In this document: positions 19,414 through 29,940 of the stretch, one piece after another
Layout: each line of letters opens with the position of its first letter
Position numbering within the stretch: position 1 is the first letter of the stretch
Assembly (NCBI GenBank): GCA_018830325.1
Contig: JAHJSQ010000083.1
Coordinates: 1-64,000, forward strand
DNA from: Gammaproteobacteria bacterium
GTDB taxonomy: Bacteria; Pseudomonadota; Gammaproteobacteria; Methylococcales; Methylomonadaceae
Direction: 5' to 3'
DNA: 64,000 bases
The notes under the pieces: generated by a model
Database searches by the model: none
What the model was told of the DNA's origin: nothing
Seen by the model: only the letters and a program-made list of their open reading frames with translations
Made by a program: the position numbers and the translations under genes

Positions 19414-20595
19414 ATGAGACTATTACTTGCCGTTCTGTTGGTCTTGAGCATGGTGGGTTGTACCGCGCTGGAATCGTTAAGCGGGATTACCGATTATTTT
19501 TTAGGTGGTGAGGACAACACCGACCCGCCGAGCGAACTTACCCAGTATGAGCCTGAAATTGAAGTGGAGTATCTCTGGAAAGAGTCGGTCGGGTCGGGAG
19601 CCGGCGAGAAATTTTTAAAGTTGATTCCGGCAGTTCATGACGGAAAAATCATTGCCGCCGATACTAAAGGACTGGCTTTGGCGTTGGATTTGAAAACCGG
19701 AGAAGAGATTTGGGAAGCCGATACCGAGGCTAAGTTTGCCGGCGGCCCAGGCGTTTCCGATTCGACCGTCGTGCTCGGTACTAGCGACGGCAATGTTGTG
19801 GCGCTGAACATGAGCAATGGCTCAGAGCGCTGGACCGTTCCGGTGTCGAGCGAAGTGATTTCGGTTCCGGTTGTGTCGCAAGGTATTGTTATAGTTAGAA
19901 CTACGGACGGTAGAGTGATGGCTTTGAACGAAGCCGATGGCACCACGCTTTGGGAATACGAGCTGAGCGTCCCGGCATTGAGTATACGCGGTATCGGCGC
20001 ACCAATCGTGCTCAATGAAAATGTCATCTGCGGGTTTGCGAACGGAAAATTATTGTCGTTGAGGCTAACCGACGGTAAGCATATTTGGGAAACCAGTATT
20101 GCAATTCCGGGCGGACGAACCGAAATTGAAAGACTGGTAGATTTAGTTGTTGACCCGGTCGCAACCGATGGCGTGATTTTTATTGCCAGTTATCGCGGTG
20201 GAACGAGTGGGGTACTGGAGCAAAATGGCGATGTTATTTGGCGTAATGCCGATGTTTCGTCTTATACCGGCATGAGTCATGATTGGCGTTATCTTTATAT
20301 AAGCGATGTCAGCAGCGATGTATGGCAACTCGACCAACGTAACGGTGCTTCATTATGGAAGCAAAGCGATCTTCATCAACGAAAGCTAACGGCGCCGGTA
20401 GCCTACGCTAATTATGTCGTGGTCGGCGATTTCGAAGGGTATCTGCATTGGTTGTCTAAAAGCGACGGCAGGCAGATGGGGCGCATTCGGATTACCGATG
20501 CGGCGATCGACGCGCAGCCGGTCGTCGTTGACGACGTGCTGTATGTCTATGCAAAAAACGGCGTTCTTGCCGCATTAAAGGCACGGTTATTATAA
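19414..20595 (+). CDS. bamB: Outer-membrane assembly lipoprotein BamB
   Basis: A 393-aa lipoprotein of the BAM complex that helps insert beta-barrel proteins. The signal ends in LVLSMVGC, so Cys16 is lipidated. The remainder is an eight-bladed PQQ-type beta-propeller, with recurring blades such as [37 protein letters not shown] and [17 protein letters not shown]. Gene order yfgM-bamB-der is typical of gammaproteobacteria. Confidence 0.96.
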   Translation: MRLLLAVLLVLSMVGCTALESLSGITDYFLGGEDNTDPPSELTQYEPEIEVEYLWKESVGSGAGEKFLKLIPAVHDGKIIAADTKGLALALDLKTGEEIWEADTEAKFAGGPGVSDSTVVLGTSDGNVVALNMSNGSERWTVPVSSEVISVPVVSQGIVIVRTTDGRVMALNEADGTTLWEYELSVPALSIRGIGAPIVLNENVICGFANGKLLSLRLTDGKHIWETSIAIPGGRTEIERLVDLVVDPVATDGVIFIASYRGGTSGVLEQNGDVIWRNADVSSYTGMSHDWRYLYISDVSSDVWQLDQRNGASLWKQSDLHQRKLTAPVAYANYVVVGDFEGYLHWLSKSDGRQMGRIRITDAAIDAQPVVVDDVLYVYAKNGVLAALKARLL

Positions 20596-20597
20596 AT

Positions 20598-21986
20598 ATG
20601 TTACCTGTGATTGCCCTAGTAGGGCGCCCCAATGTCGGTAAATCGACATTATTCAATTATTTAACAAGAAGCCGCGAGGCTTTAGTCGCCGATTATCCGG
20701 GGTTGACTCGCGACCGGCAATACGGTCGAGTCAAACGCGGTCAGCGTGATTGTCTGGTCGTCGATACCGGCGGGCTTGCCGATGATGCGGACGGTATCGA
20801 CAGCTTTGCCAAAAAGCAAGTGCAAGTCGCGCTCGATGAGGCCGATGTGGTTTTTTTTATCGTCGATGCGCGCGAAGGGCTCAATGCCTCCGATCAAAGC
20901 ATTGCCGAAAATCTTAGAAAACTCGATAAGCCGGTTGTCTTAGTCGTCAATAAAATCGACGGTGTCGACGCGAATGCGGCTGTCGCGGACTTTTATGGGC
21001 TGGCGCTTGGCGAGCCTTATAAAATCGCAGCGACACATGGACGCGGCGTTTTCGAGTTATTGGCGCATGTCGATGAATTGTTGCCTATGGCAGAGGCGGA
21101 CGAAGCCGAGATCGATGCCGGAATCGGCATTGCAATCGTCGGGCGGCCAAATGTCGGTAAGTCGACGCTGGTCAATAGGTTATTAGGAGAAGAACGGGTC
21201 GTCGTTTTCGATGAGCCGGGTACGACTCGCGATAGTATCTATATTCCGTTTGAACGTAACGGTCAAAAATTTACGCTGATCGATACGGCCGGGATGCGTC
21301 GGAGGTCTAAGATTGCACTAACCGTTGAAAAGTTCAGTGTCATTAAATCATTGCAAGCGATCGAAAAAGCCAATGTGGTCATTTATTTGATCGATGCCGC
21401 CGAAGGCGTGACCGATCAGGATGCGCATTTGTTGGGGCTAGTCTTGGAAGCAGGGCGGGCATTGATTATCGGCTTGAATAAATGGGACGGCTTGGGCGTC
21501 GATCAAAAGGATCTGATCAAACGCCAGATGGACATTAAACTCTCTTTCGTCGATTTTGCGCAAAAGCATCCGATTTCCGCTTTGCACGGAAGTGGCGTCG
21601 GTAAATTGTTCGATGTCGTGCATGAGTTATACGATGCGGCGATGATCGACATGTCGACGCCGGTGCTGACCAACTTTTTGAAGGATGCGGTGACTACACA
21701 CCAACCACCGCTAGTTCATGGAAGACGCATTAAGCTGAAATATGCGCATCAAGGCGGCAGAAATCCACCGGTTGTAGTGATACACGGTACGCAGACCGAT
21801 GCCTTACCAGGATCGTATAAACGGTTTTTGATGAATTATTTCCGTGACCGTTTGGGTCTTAAAGGGACGCCGATCCGTCTCGAATTCAAGTCTCCGGTCA
21901 ATCCGTTCGCCGGAATCAAGAATAAGTTGACCGATCGTCAAGTCAAGAAGAAGCAAAGACTGGTCAAGCATGCGAAAAAAAAATAG
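20598..21986 (+). CDS. der: GTPase Der (EngA), ribosome assembly
   Basis: A 462-aa protein with two tandem GTPase domains followed by a KH-like domain, needed for 50S subunit maturation. GRPNVGKST occurs twice, near residues 8-16 and about 183-191. NKID and NKWD are the base-recognition motifs of the two domains, and DTGG and DTAG the switch II motifs. The C-terminal tail is Lys-rich ([13 protein letters not shown]). It begins 2 nt after bamB. Confidence 0.97.
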   Translation: MLPVIALVGRPNVGKSTLFNYLTRSREALVADYPGLTRDRQYGRVKRGQRDCLVVDTGGLADDADGIDSFAKKQVQVALDEADVVFFIVDAREGLNASDQSIAENLRKLDKPVVLVVNKIDGVDANAAVADFYGLALGEPYKIAATHGRGVFELLAHVDELLPMAEADEAEIDAGIGIAIVGRPNVGKSTLVNRLLGEERVVVFDEPGTTRDSIYIPFERNGQKFTLIDTAGMRRRSKIALTVEKFSVIKSLQAIEKANVVIYLIDAAEGVTDQDAHLLGLVLEAGRALIIGLNKWDGLGVDQKDLIKRQMDIKLSFVDFAQKHPISALHGSGVGKLFDVVHELYDAAMIDMSTPVLTNFLKDAVTTHQPPLVHGRRIKLKYAHQGGRNPPVVVIHGTQTDALPGSYKRFLMNYFRDRLGLKGTPIRLEFKSPVNPFAGIKNKLTDRQVKKKQRLVKHAKKK

Positions 21987-22018
21987 CCCCGCGTCATGGC
22001 TTTGCCCAAAACCTATGT

Positions 22019-22172
22019 TCAAGGACGCCGTGTACCCAGACTTAAATTATCTAAGATAGTTAAACATAGCCAATGGATTATGGAATTTAGGTGATGGGTG
22101 AACAGGTCCCTGTAAGGGCTGTGCCTGCATCCCTGCTGACAACGCCTTTGTCGAATACTCTGACGCCTCCAT
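22019..22172 (+). repeat. Degenerate composite repeat, family A
   Basis: It carries GGACGCCGTG, a decayed hairpin (arms near ACTTAAATTAT and GGAATTTAGGT), AGGTCCCTGTAAGGGCTGTG and TGACGCCTCC. It resembles the 5.5 kb copy with more mismatches. It lies between der and the histidine kinase gene, leaving about 100 nt for a kinase promoter, in which none is obvious. Confidence 0.7.
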
Positions 22173-22274
22173 GTGCTAATGCCCAAAAATATCAATCATT
22201 GCTGGTTTTTATCTCGCCAAAAATGTACAAAGTGGCATTTGAAATAACCATGAGAATGCTGATCTAATTCATTT

Positions 22275-23867
22275 ATGGACGACTTAAGCTCATTACGAGC
22301 GCTAGGCGATCAGGAGCTTTCCGATCGTCTAGAGCTTATCCAATTATCGACTCGCGATATCGAGTTGCTAAAAAACTTACATGCCCGGTTGAAAGACGTT
22401 CGCATGGACTTTCTCGATGACTTTTATGTGCAGATGTTAAAGTTCGAGGAAACGCGAAAGCTTTTATCGGATCCTGAGAAAGTCGAACGCCTGAAAAGCA
22501 AGCAAGTAGCCTACTTTCAACGTTTGATTGAAGGGAAATACGACCGCGATTATGCCAAGGATAGGGTGCAAATCGGCGCAACGCATCATCGAATCGGCTT
22601 AAAGCCGCAATGGTATATTGGCGCTTATCATTTTTACCTGGCTTGGCTTTTCGATCGAATGCAAAGCACTCCGCTTAAAGAAGACGCGGATTGCTTCGAT
22701 ACCTTATTGGCCGTTATTAAAGTTATTTTGTTTGATATCGAATTAGCGATCGATGCGTATTTTCAGGCCGATCACGATATGCTCAGACTCATGGCTCAAG
22801 TGTTCGAAAGCAATGTCGAGGGTGTGCTAATTAGCGATACTCGGGGGCGCATTTTGCATGCGAACCTTAAAGTATCATCGATAGCGGGCTATTCGCATGA
22901 GGAACTATTGCGTTTGTCGGTGACAAATTTATTGGCACCGCAAGAGCGGAACGTGTTTGTCGACTACTGGCAGGGCATTAAAGTCGGATCGCCTTGGCAA
23001 GGCGAAACGTATTTGCAAAAACGTGACGGAAAATCGTTTCCAGCCTGGGTTAATGTCAGTGCAGTGATGGATGATAATAATCAGGCGACTCATTTTGTCA
23101 TCGAATTTTCCGATATTAGCGCCTATCGCGAAGCGCAAGAAGCCTTGCAGCATCGTACCGAGGAATTGGCAAGATCCAATAAAGAATTGGAGCAATTTGC
23201 CTATGTTGCATCGCATGACTTACAAGAACCGTTGCGAATGGTGGCCAGTTTTACGCAATTATTGGCGCGCCGATATGAGGGTAAGCTGGATGCCGATGCC
23301 GACGAGTTTATTCATTATGCGGTCGATGGCGCGACACGAATGCAAACCCTGATCAACGATTTGTTGGCATATTCCAGAGTCGGAACGCGTGTAAAACCGT
23401 TCGAGGCGGTGAGTCTCGAAATCGTGTTGCAAAAAGCCTTAGATAATTTACGGCTCGCTGTCGAGGAAAGCGGCGCGGAAATTGTTCGGCCAACCCTGCC
23501 CACCATCATGGGCGATACTGTCCAATTGACTCAATTGTTTCAAAACTTGATCGCCAATGCGATTAAATTCCGTAGTGAAGCATCACCGAAAATACATATT
23601 TCGGCATCATGCTCGGACGATTTTTGGCGAGTCGAATTAAACGATAACGGAATCGGAATAGCGCCTGAATTTTTTGAGCGTATTTTTGTGATTTTTCAAC
23701 GCTTGCATACGAAGGAAGATTATCCCGGAACCGGAATCGGCCTTGCGATCTGCAAAAAGATCGTCGAGCGCCACGGAGGAACGCTTAGCGTCGAATCGGA
23801 GCCCGGTCGGGGCGCTACTTTTATTGTGGTATTACCAAAAATCAAAAGCGAGGAAATGAGTCAATGA
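22275..23867 (+). CDS. Globin-coupled PAS sensor histidine kinase
   Basis: A 530-aa protein without membrane segments. Residues about 20-170 match the protoglobin/globin-coupled sensor domain, including [20 protein letters not shown], where His104 is the probable proximal haem ligand. A PAS domain follows (about 172-285). HisKA is next, with His314 in [19 protein letters not shown], then the HATPase_c domain ([30 protein letters not shown]). Globin sensors of this family usually bind O2, so an oxygen- or gas-sensing kinase is inferred. Its stop overlaps the start of the next gene (ATGA), indicating a coupled kinase-regulator pair. A separate family B/A repeat region lies upstream. Confidence 0.9.
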   Translation: MDDLSSLRALGDQELSDRLELIQLSTRDIELLKNLHARLKDVRMDFLDDFYVQMLKFEETRKLLSDPEKVERLKSKQVAYFQRLIEGKYDRDYAKDRVQIGATHHRIGLKPQWYIGAYHFYLAWLFDRMQSTPLKEDADCFDTLLAVIKVILFDIELAIDAYFQADHDMLRLMAQVFESNVEGVLISDTRGRILHANLKVSSIAGYSHEELLRLSVTNLLAPQERNVFVDYWQGIKVGSPWQGETYLQKRDGKSFPAWVNVSAVMDDNNQATHFVIEFSDISAYREAQEALQHRTEELARSNKELEQFAYVASHDLQEPLRMVASFTQLLARRYEGKLDADADEFIHYAVDGATRMQTLINDLLAYSRVGTRVKPFEAVSLEIVLQKALDNLRLAVEESGAEIVRPTLPTIMGDTVQLTQLFQNLIANAIKFRSEASPKIHISASCSDDFWRVELNDNGIGIAPEFFERIFVIFQRLHTKEDYPGTGIGLAICKKIVERHGGTLSVESEPGRGATFIVVLPKIKSEEMSQ

Positions 23868-24316
23868 GTCTGGAAGAGATCGGCCGTGCCGCGGAGTTTT
23901 TACTGGTAGAGGATAATCCGGGCGATGTACGCTTGACCAAAGAGGCTTTAACCGAGAGTAAAGTCAAAAACAATTTGAACGTGGTCGGCGATGGCGAGGA
24001 AGCCATGGCTTTTTTGAGACGGCGGGGAAGGTATGCCGAAGCCCCTCGGCCCGATGTTATTCTGCTCGACCTTAATCTCCCCAAGAAAAACGGGCGCGAA
24101 GTTTTGGAAGAAATTAAAGCCGACCCGAGTCTAAAGCGAATTCCGGTTGTCATTATTACCTCTTCCGAAGCCGAACAGGACGTTTTGAGAACCTATGATC
24201 TGCATGTCAATTGTTATGTCAACAAGCCGGTGGATTTAGAGCAATTTATCAAGGTGGTGCAATCTATCGAAACGTTTTGGTTGACCATCGTCAAGTTGCC
24301 TTCCGAAATAGCATAA
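23864..24316 (+). CDS. Single-domain CheY/Rcp1-like response regulator
   Basis: A 150-aa receiver protein with no output domain. [17 protein letters not shown] holds the acidic pair; [13 protein letters not shown] holds the phospho-acceptor Asp (about residue 68); ITSS and NKPVD supply the conserved Thr/Ser and Lys. The NPGD form is typical of Rcp1-like regulators that pair with soluble PAS/GAF-type kinases. It overlaps the globin-kinase gene by 4 nt and ends 2 nt before the next gene, so it is very likely phosphorylated by that kinase. Confidence 0.92.
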   Translation: MSLEEIGRAAEFLLVEDNPGDVRLTKEALTESKVKNNLNVVGDGEEAMAFLRRRGRYAEAPRPDVILLDLNLPKKNGREVLEEIKADPSLKRIPVVIITSSEAEQDVLRTYDLHVNCYVNKPVDLEQFIKVVQSIETFWLTIVKLPSEIA

Positions 24317-24318
24317 TA

Positions 24319-26046
24319 ATGAACCAGGTTGCCGCTAAAGTCTTGCTGATCGAGGATAACCCTGGCGATGTCAAATTGGTTCAGGTATTGCTGGAGTCGA
24401 ATGATGAGCGTCAGCAGCCTTTTGAATTGATTAGGGTTGGGCAGCTAAGCGATGCTTTTCCTATTTTGGCGAAAGGCGGCATTATGGCGATATTGCTCGA
24501 TTTAGGGTTGCCCGACGGTAACGGGATCGATACCTTGATTCGAGTGCATGCTGCAGCCCCCATGGTTCCCATAGTCGTGCTCAGCGCCGAGGAAGATGAA
24601 TTGCTGGCAATACGCTCCGTGCAATTGGGCGCACAGGATTTTCTGGTCAAGCATGGTATTTCAGGTATGTTACTGAGACGGGCAATCTGTTATGCGATCG
24701 AGCGAAAGCGCTTGATGGAACAATTGCAGTATTTGGCTCATTACGATGTATTGACCGGGCTAGCGAATCGAAAGTTGTTTTACGATAAGTTGAAACATGA
24801 TGTGATCGGGGCAAGGCGTTCGAAAAAATCATTAGCATTGATCTTTCTCGATCTGAACGACTTTAAAAAAATCAATGATTCTTTGGGGCATCATGCCGGC
24901 GACGAATTACTCAAAAATGTTGCGAAACGTTTATCCGGTAGTGTAAGGGCTAGCGATTGCGTAGCCAGAATGGGTGGTGATGAGTTTACGATTATCCTCA
25001 ATGGTTTGAATAACGCAGAGGAAGCGGCTTTGATTGCCGATAAGATTTTAAAGGCTTTGGTCGAGCCGTTTAAGTTTGGCGGTTCCGTGATGGCCGTTCG
25101 CGCCAGTTTAGGAATCGCAACTTATCCCGATGATAGCGATGAATTGGAAAAGCTAATCGGGGCGGCCGATTCGGCAATGTACAAAGCCAAAGCCTCGAGC
25201 AGTGAAAAAATTAGCCGGTATTGTTTTTATTCGGCGGCAATGACTGCCAAGGTTCAGCATGAGATAAAAAAGGTTCGTCAACTTGAACATGCCTTCGAAA
25301 ACGGTGAGTTCGAATTGTATTATCAGCCGGAAGTCGACGTTCATAGCGGAAAGATCATTGGCATGGAGGCTTTGTTACGCTGGCGCCATCCCGATCGGGG
25401 AGTTTTGACGCCGTCCTCGTTTATGCAGGATTTAGAAGATACCGGTTTGATCGTTCCTGTCGGGGAATGGGTCATACGGAAAGCCTGCGAACAATGCAAA
25501 GTTTGGCAAGACCAAAATTTCCCGCCATTGACGGTGTCGATTAATATATCGGCAAAACAATTTCGTCATAATAGTTTTGCCGATGGTGTATTGGGTGCTA
25601 TCGATCAGCTACGTGTGGATCCGTCTTTGGTTGAGTTGGATTTTAACGAAGATGCGCTATGGGAAGAAGAGGAGCGTTCCGTTCTCCTGCTGGACCGATT
25701 AAGCCGAGCCGGTGTGAAACTGTCGTTGGATCATTTCGGTAGCGGATCGATTTCATTTAAAACGTTGACGCGCTTTCCGATTCATGCCATTAAAATTGAT
25801 TATACGATGATTGCTCAGGCGTCAACTGATTCGGCTGAGACGGCGATAGCCAAGGCCGCTATCGAAATTGCTCACGTATTCAGCATCAAAGGCTTGGCGG
25901 GAGGTATTGAAACCCAAGCGCAACTCGAGTGGGCTCGCCGAATTGCTTGCGATGAGGTGCAAGGGTATCTCTATAGCAAGCCTCTTCCGGTTGACGAGGC
26001 AACCGCATTAATTGCTCGGCATGATTTTTTGAGTCCGCAAGACTAA
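24319..26046 (+). CDS. Response regulator with GGDEF and degenerate EAL domains
   Basis: A 575-aa protein: receiver (about 6-125, phospho-acceptor Asp61), GGDEF (about 140-300) and EAL (about 315-570). GGDEF is intact at 219-223, so diguanylate cyclase activity is likely. In the EAL domain the signature EALLRW (350-354) remains, but DDFGTG is DHFGSG at 471-476, the ELTES region is VELDFNED, and AEGVET is AGGIET near 528-533. Several metal and catalytic residues are therefore changed, so this EAL probably does not hydrolyse c-di-GMP and may be a binding or regulatory domain. The ATG at 24319 is used; longer readings run into the previous gene. Confidence 0.9.
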   Translation: MNQVAAKVLLIEDNPGDVKLVQVLLESNDERQQPFELIRVGQLSDAFPILAKGGIMAILLDLGLPDGNGIDTLIRVHAAAPMVPIVVLSAEEDELLAIRSVQLGAQDFLVKHGISGMLLRRAICYAIERKRLMEQLQYLAHYDVLTGLANRKLFYDKLKHDVIGARRSKKSLALIFLDLNDFKKINDSLGHHAGDELLKNVAKRLSGSVRASDCVARMGGDEFTIILNGLNNAEEAALIADKILKALVEPFKFGGSVMAVRASLGIATYPDDSDELEKLIGAADSAMYKAKASSSEKISRYCFYSAAMTAKVQHEIKKVRQLEHAFENGEFELYYQPEVDVHSGKIIGMEALLRWRHPDRGVLTPSSFMQDLEDTGLIVPVGEWVIRKACEQCKVWQDQNFPPLTVSINISAKQFRHNSFADGVLGAIDQLRVDPSLVELDFNEDALWEEEERSVLLLDRLSRAGVKLSLDHFGSGSISFKTLTRFPIHAIKIDYTMIAQASTDSAETAIAKAAIEIAHVFSIKGLAGGIETQAQLEWARRIACDEVQGYLYSKPLPVDEATALIARHDFLSPQD

Positions 26047-26063
26047 AATAGCTATCCGTTGAG

Positions 26064-28133
26064 ATGAAAATATTAGTAATTGAGGATCATAAGCCGGATG
26101 CGATATTGCTGCGTGAATTATTGAGCGAAAATAGCTCCGATCCGATTGATTTATTTCATTTCAAGCGACTAGGAGATGCGCTTGAGGCTCTGAAAACTAG
26201 AGAATTCGATATCGCATTGCTCGACTTGTCGTTGCCGGATGCTTTTGGCCAGGAAACCTTTAGACGCTTGAATCGAGTTGCACCGAGTCTGCCGATCATT
26301 GTCTTGACCGGGATCGACGATCGAGACCTGGTAATGGATTTGGCGCAGGCGGGGGCTCAAGATTATCTAGTCAAGAGCGAATTGAGCAGCGGGCTTTTGC
26401 ACCGTTCGCTGCATTATGCGATAGAACGTAAACGGACCGAATTAAAACTTCGTTTGGCGGCCACGGTATTCGAAAGTACGCTCGAAGGCATCATGATTAC
26501 AGATGCCAAAACCAATATAATCAGCGTCAACGAGGCATTTTGCGAAATCACAGGCTATGGTACCGAGGAAATAATCGGCTGCACGCCTGCGATGTTCGAG
26601 TCGGAACGTCATAGTAAGGCTTTTTTTCGTCAATTATGGGATATTCTTAATAAAACGGGGCAATGGCGCGGAGAAATATGGAATCGCCGTAAAAGCGGAG
26701 AGGTGTTTCCTGCCTGGGTTAATATTAGCGCGGTACCTAATATAGCGGATGATAAAATCGGACATTATGTCGCGGTATTTACTGAAATTACCGAACTTAA
26801 ATTATCCGAAGAAAGACTGAATTATCTGGCGCATCACGGTCCGTTAACCGGACTGCCTAATCGGCTGTTGTTTCAAGACCGGTTGGCGCAAGGCATTCTG
26901 CAAGCGCAGCGTGGAAAGAGCATGATTGCCGTCATGTTTCTGGACTTGGATCGGTTTAAATTAATCAACGATACGCTCGGTCATCCGATTGGCGACGAGC
27001 TTTTAGTCGCGGTTGCCGAGCGCCTACGTCGATGCGCGCGCGAAACCGATACGATTGCCCGTTTGGGCGGCGATGAGTTTGCGGTTATTTTGTCGAGCAT
27101 GACGCGTGAAGAAGATGTCGAGCATGTGGCGCAAAAGATTATTCAAGCCTTGTCTTCGGTGTTTTGCGTGGGCGGACATGAGGTCTTTGTCACCACGAGT
27201 ATCGGAATTACGTTTTATCCGGGGCTCAATAACGATCGAAGTAAACTTTTGGAGCAGGCCGATGTCGCGATGTATCATGCGAAAAAGCACGGCCGCAATA
27301 ACTATCAATATTATACGGCGGATATGAATGCCGCAGCATATGAGCGGTTAATGCTCGAAACGAATTTACGAAGAGCGTTGGAAAGGGAGGAGTTCAGACT
27401 GTATTATCAACCTCAGATTGATGTCCAAACCGGCGTCGTGACCGGTGTCGAGGCGTTGATTCGTTGGCAAAGTCCAGAGCTTGGTTTGGTTTCTCCAGGA
27501 GAATTCATTCCTTTGCTGGAAGAGACAGGTTTGATCGTTCCGGTTGGCGAATGGGTTATAGAAACCGCTTGCCGCCAAATGAAAGAATGGCTCGATGCCG
27601 GTTATGCGGCCATGACGATGGCGGTTAATTTATCAGCAAGACAGTTTCATCAAGTCGATTTAGTGGAAAAAATCGCGCAAATTTTACAAGAGCTTAGCTT
27701 ACCACCTGAGTTGTTAGAGTTGGAATTGACCGAAAGCATGGTCATGGAGAGCGTCGATTCAGCAATTGAAATTCTACACAAGTTAAAGCGGATGGGCGTC
27801 AAGGTGGCAATCGACGATTTCGGGACGGGGGTTTCATCTCTGGGGTATTTAAAACATTTTCCGATCGATACCCTAAAAATCAGTCATGATTTCGTATTGA
27901 ATCTGCCTCGCGATTCGGTGGATGCCTCAATCGCTTCGGCGGTCATTAATCTTGCGCGCAACATGCAGTTGAGTAGCGTCGCCGAAGGCGTGGAAAATTC
28001 CGAGCAAATGGACTTTTTGTGTGCCCAAGATTGCGAGCGTTTACAAGGATATTTATTCAGTCGACCGGTTCCGGCGGAAAAGATAGCTGAATTGCTGGGA
28101 ACATGGCAGGCTATGCCGAAAAAATCGCGCTAA
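26064..28133 (+). CDS. Response regulator with PAS, GGDEF and EAL domains
   Basis: A 689-aa cytosolic protein: receiver (1-125, LLDLSLPDAFG), PAS (about 140-255), GGDEF and EAL. The cyclase motif GGDEF is intact in ARLGGDEFAVIL. The EAL domain is also intact (GVEALIRW, ELTESMV, DDFGTGVSSLGYL, AEGVE), so both c-di-GMP synthesis and breakdown are possible, as is common for such hybrids. The PAS segment resembles the one in the upstream kinase (FPAWVNISAV versus [10 protein letters not shown]). It lies 17 nt after the previous gene and is the fourth gene of the signalling group. Confidence 0.92.
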   Translation: MKILVIEDHKPDAILLRELLSENSSDPIDLFHFKRLGDALEALKTREFDIALLDLSLPDAFGQETFRRLNRVAPSLPIIVLTGIDDRDLVMDLAQAGAQDYLVKSELSSGLLHRSLHYAIERKRTELKLRLAATVFESTLEGIMITDAKTNIISVNEAFCEITGYGTEEIIGCTPAMFESERHSKAFFRQLWDILNKTGQWRGEIWNRRKSGEVFPAWVNISAVPNIADDKIGHYVAVFTEITELKLSEERLNYLAHHGPLTGLPNRLLFQDRLAQGILQAQRGKSMIAVMFLDLDRFKLINDTLGHPIGDELLVAVAERLRRCARETDTIARLGGDEFAVILSSMTREEDVEHVAQKIIQALSSVFCVGGHEVFVTTSIGITFYPGLNNDRSKLLEQADVAMYHAKKHGRNNYQYYTADMNAAAYERLMLETNLRRALEREEFRLYYQPQIDVQTGVVTGVEALIRWQSPELGLVSPGEFIPLLEETGLIVPVGEWVIETACRQMKEWLDAGYAAMTMAVNLSARQFHQVDLVEKIAQILQELSLPPELLELELTESMVMESVDSAIEILHKLKRMGVKVAIDDFGTGVSSLGYLKHFPIDTLKISHDFVLNLPRDSVDASIASAVINLARNMQLSSVAEGVENSEQMDFLCAQDCERLQGYLFSRPVPAEKIAELLGTWQAMPKKSR

Positions 28134-28181
28134 GTTGGATTAGGGGCTATTAAAAATTAATGCCGAGCGAGTAAACAAGTC

Positions 28182-28613
28182 ATGTGGATCCAAAAGCAAA
28201 TTAAAATAAGTTCAAAAAAACGCGGCTTTCATTTAATCACCCCTGAAATCCGTCAAGGTTTACCCGAGATAGGTGCGATCAAGTGCGGGTTACTACATCT
28301 ATTTATCCAGCATACCTCGGCGTCTTTGGGGATTAATGAAAATGCCGACCCCGATGTCAGAATAGATATGGAGGCTTATTTTTCCAAAACGGTCCCGGAA
28401 AATGAACCATATTATCAACATACGCTCGAAGGAAGTGATGATATGCCAGCGCATATAAAAAACATTATGATCGGCTGTCAGTTGACAATACCGGTGGGTT
28501 CGGGGCGGTTGTTGTTGGGAACATGGCAAGGTGTTTATTTATGTGAACATAGAGAAAATGCCGGTGCTAGAAATATCATTGCGACGATGACGGGCGAGCC
28601 GCTTCACCATTAG
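28182..28613 (+). CDS. yjbQ: YjbQ family protein (UPF0047)
   Basis: A 143-aa protein. Conserved features are IQHTSASLGINENADPDV, GSDDMPAHIKNIMIG and LLLGTWQGVYLCEHR, which supply the His, Asp and Glu residues of the family. Homologues are annotated as secondary thiamine-phosphate synthases, but the true physiological role is uncertain. It follows the c-di-GMP gene by 48 nt in the same direction, so co-transcription is possible though no functional link is known. No clear Shine-Dalgarno is seen. Confidence 0.88.
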   Translation: MWIQKQIKISSKKRGFHLITPEIRQGLPEIGAIKCGLLHLFIQHTSASLGINENADPDVRIDMEAYFSKTVPENEPYYQHTLEGSDDMPAHIKNIMIGCQLTIPVGSGRLLLGTWQGVYLCEHRENAGARNIIATMTGEPLHH

Positions 28614-28672
28614 CAAAAAAAGATAATCTTTGTTAATCGAATTTCGACACCTATCGGTCGAGTTCTCCGGTC

Positions 28673-28805
28673 ATCGTGCAATTTCACAGTAACGATCATG
28701 AAGTCTGGTCACCGCCCCGGTAAATGACAGTGCGAGGCGTGGCGGAGGGGCTGTCACTCGCCCGATAGGGTCTTCGGTGCCGAATTTTGATCTGCGATAG
28801 GTATA
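28673..28805 (+). repeat. Partial composite repeat, family A
   Basis: It contains AATTTCACAGTAACG, CCCCGGTAAATGACAGTGCG, CACTCGCCCGATAGGG and the end block GGTGCCGAATTTTGATCTGC followed by GATAGGTATA. Both outer blocks recur elsewhere, but the central GGACGCC part is missing, so it looks like an internal deletion of the long form. Confidence 0.7.
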
Positions 28806-28868
28806 GTCAAGGGCCCGGTGATGCTTTAACTATAAAATGAATTCATGTCGATTCCATAGGAGTAATGA

Positions 28869-29324
28869 ATGAAAAAAATATTAACGATAATGATGATGGT
28901 GTCTTTGGTTTTTGCCGGTCGCTTAGCCTTGGCCGAGATTGGAGTGGCCAAGGATGTTGTGGTTTATCGAAGCCCTTCATGTGGATGTTGTGGAAAATGG
29001 GTCAAACATCTTAAGGATAATAACTTTAATGTGATTGATAATGTTGTTCACGATGTGGACTCGGTTAAGCGTAAATATGGGGTTCCCAGCGAACTGGCTT
29101 CCTGTCATACGGCAATAGTGGGCGATTATGTGATCGAAGGTCATGTGCCTGTCGAAGATATCGAAAAACTCTTGAGTTTAAAGGCCGATGTTTTAGGTAT
29201 TGCTGTGCCGGGGATGCCTGTCGGGACGCCCGGTATGGAAATGGGCGATCGCAAAGACGCCTATAAAGTCATTGCGTTCGATAAGGAAGGCCGCAAGCAG
29301 GTCTTTAGTGCGCATGCTCCTTAG
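28869..29324 (+). CDS. DUF411 periplasmic metal-binding protein
   Basis: A 151-aa protein with signal peptide MKKILTIMMMVSLVFAGRLA, cleaved near residue 22. The family signature SPSCGCCGKWVKHL (Cys38, Cys40, Cys41) and SCHTAIVGDYVIEGHVP are present, along with Met-rich GMPVGTPGMEMG. DUF411 proteins are often encoded near copper-resistance genes and may bind Cu. Here no other metal gene is adjacent, so the copper role is a family-based inference; it would fit the copper needs of a methanotroph. AGGAG lies just before the ATG. Confidence 0.88.
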   Translation: MKKILTIMMMVSLVFAGRLALAEIGVAKDVVVYRSPSCGCCGKWVKHLKDNNFNVIDNVVHDVDSVKRKYGVPSELASCHTAIVGDYVIEGHVPVEDIEKLLSLKADVLGIAVPGMPVGTPGMEMGDRKDAYKVIAFDKEGRKQVFSAHAP

Positions 29325-29549
29325 CTAAATTATGACTATAATGTAGGCGAGGGTCGGCAAGTCTAAGAGAGTTGCCCCGATGTCGCATGTGTCAATGCCG
29401 AAATTTGACGTGCAATAGGCATGATTTAAAGTCACCTTAAAAAGCTATGTTCGCGTTAGAAGTTGAAACGGTTATCTTTCCTGCTAAATAAACCATTTAG
29501 GAAATAGTCAATGATTGCTTTTCAATATTGAGCGAATTGTTGAAAGGAG

Positions 29550-29656
29550 GGTACGGTTGCTCGATTGACAGGTGTCGTCGGCGGCAGGGAAAGCCGCCGT
29601 CAAGCCTACATGGACGTATTTACGGCGTCCTATCAGGCGAGTAATCGTACCGTATT
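29550..29656 (-). repeat. Composite repeat, family A (reverse copy)
   Basis: The reverse complement carries GTACGATTACTCGCCTGATA, GGACGCCGTAAATACGTCC, ATGTAGGCTTGACGGCGG and CTGTCAATCGAGCAACCGTA. The terminal 8 bp (TACGGTTG/TACGATTA) form imperfect inverted ends. The gap 29325-29940 holds this repeat, a terminator hairpin and a family E repeat, and no gene. Confidence 0.78.
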
Positions 29657-29760
29657 ACCCGTTCAATATTGAAAAAAGCAAGTTATTTAGAGCTATATCC
29701 TTTGGTTTCTGCTGACTTTGAGTTCAAATGGGTATCAATTATTAACGCGAACATAGTCTT

Positions 29761-29792
29761 AAAAAATGCCCTTTATTAAAAGGGCATTTTTT
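29761..29792. terminator. Bidirectional intrinsic terminator
   Basis: Arms AAAAAATGCCCTTT (29761-29774) and its complement (29779-29792) with loop ATTA give a stem with A-run and T-run on opposite sides, so it can stop transcription in both directions. It would end the leftward gene at 29941-30378 and any rightward transcript from the DUF411 gene. Confidence 0.85.
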
Positions 29793-29814
29793 TGCAGCGA
29801 ATAGGGTTCTAGAA

Positions 29815-29940
29815 GGCGCTAATACAAAATTCGGCTGTTTAACCATGAAACGCATGAAGTCCGTGAAGGATTTCAAGAAATTACCTAAACATTCCAGCAA
29901 ATCTTTCGGGCGAGGGATGGTTTTTTCTAGGCTAATCGGT
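29815..29940. repeat. Dispersed repeat, family E
   Basis: Shared words are GTTTAACCATGAAACGCAT, TTACCTAAACATTC and a following GGGCGAGGGATGG or similar. Related copies lie at about 30776-30870 and 55740-55870. Alignment by eye only, so exact ends are uncertain. Confidence 0.5.
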
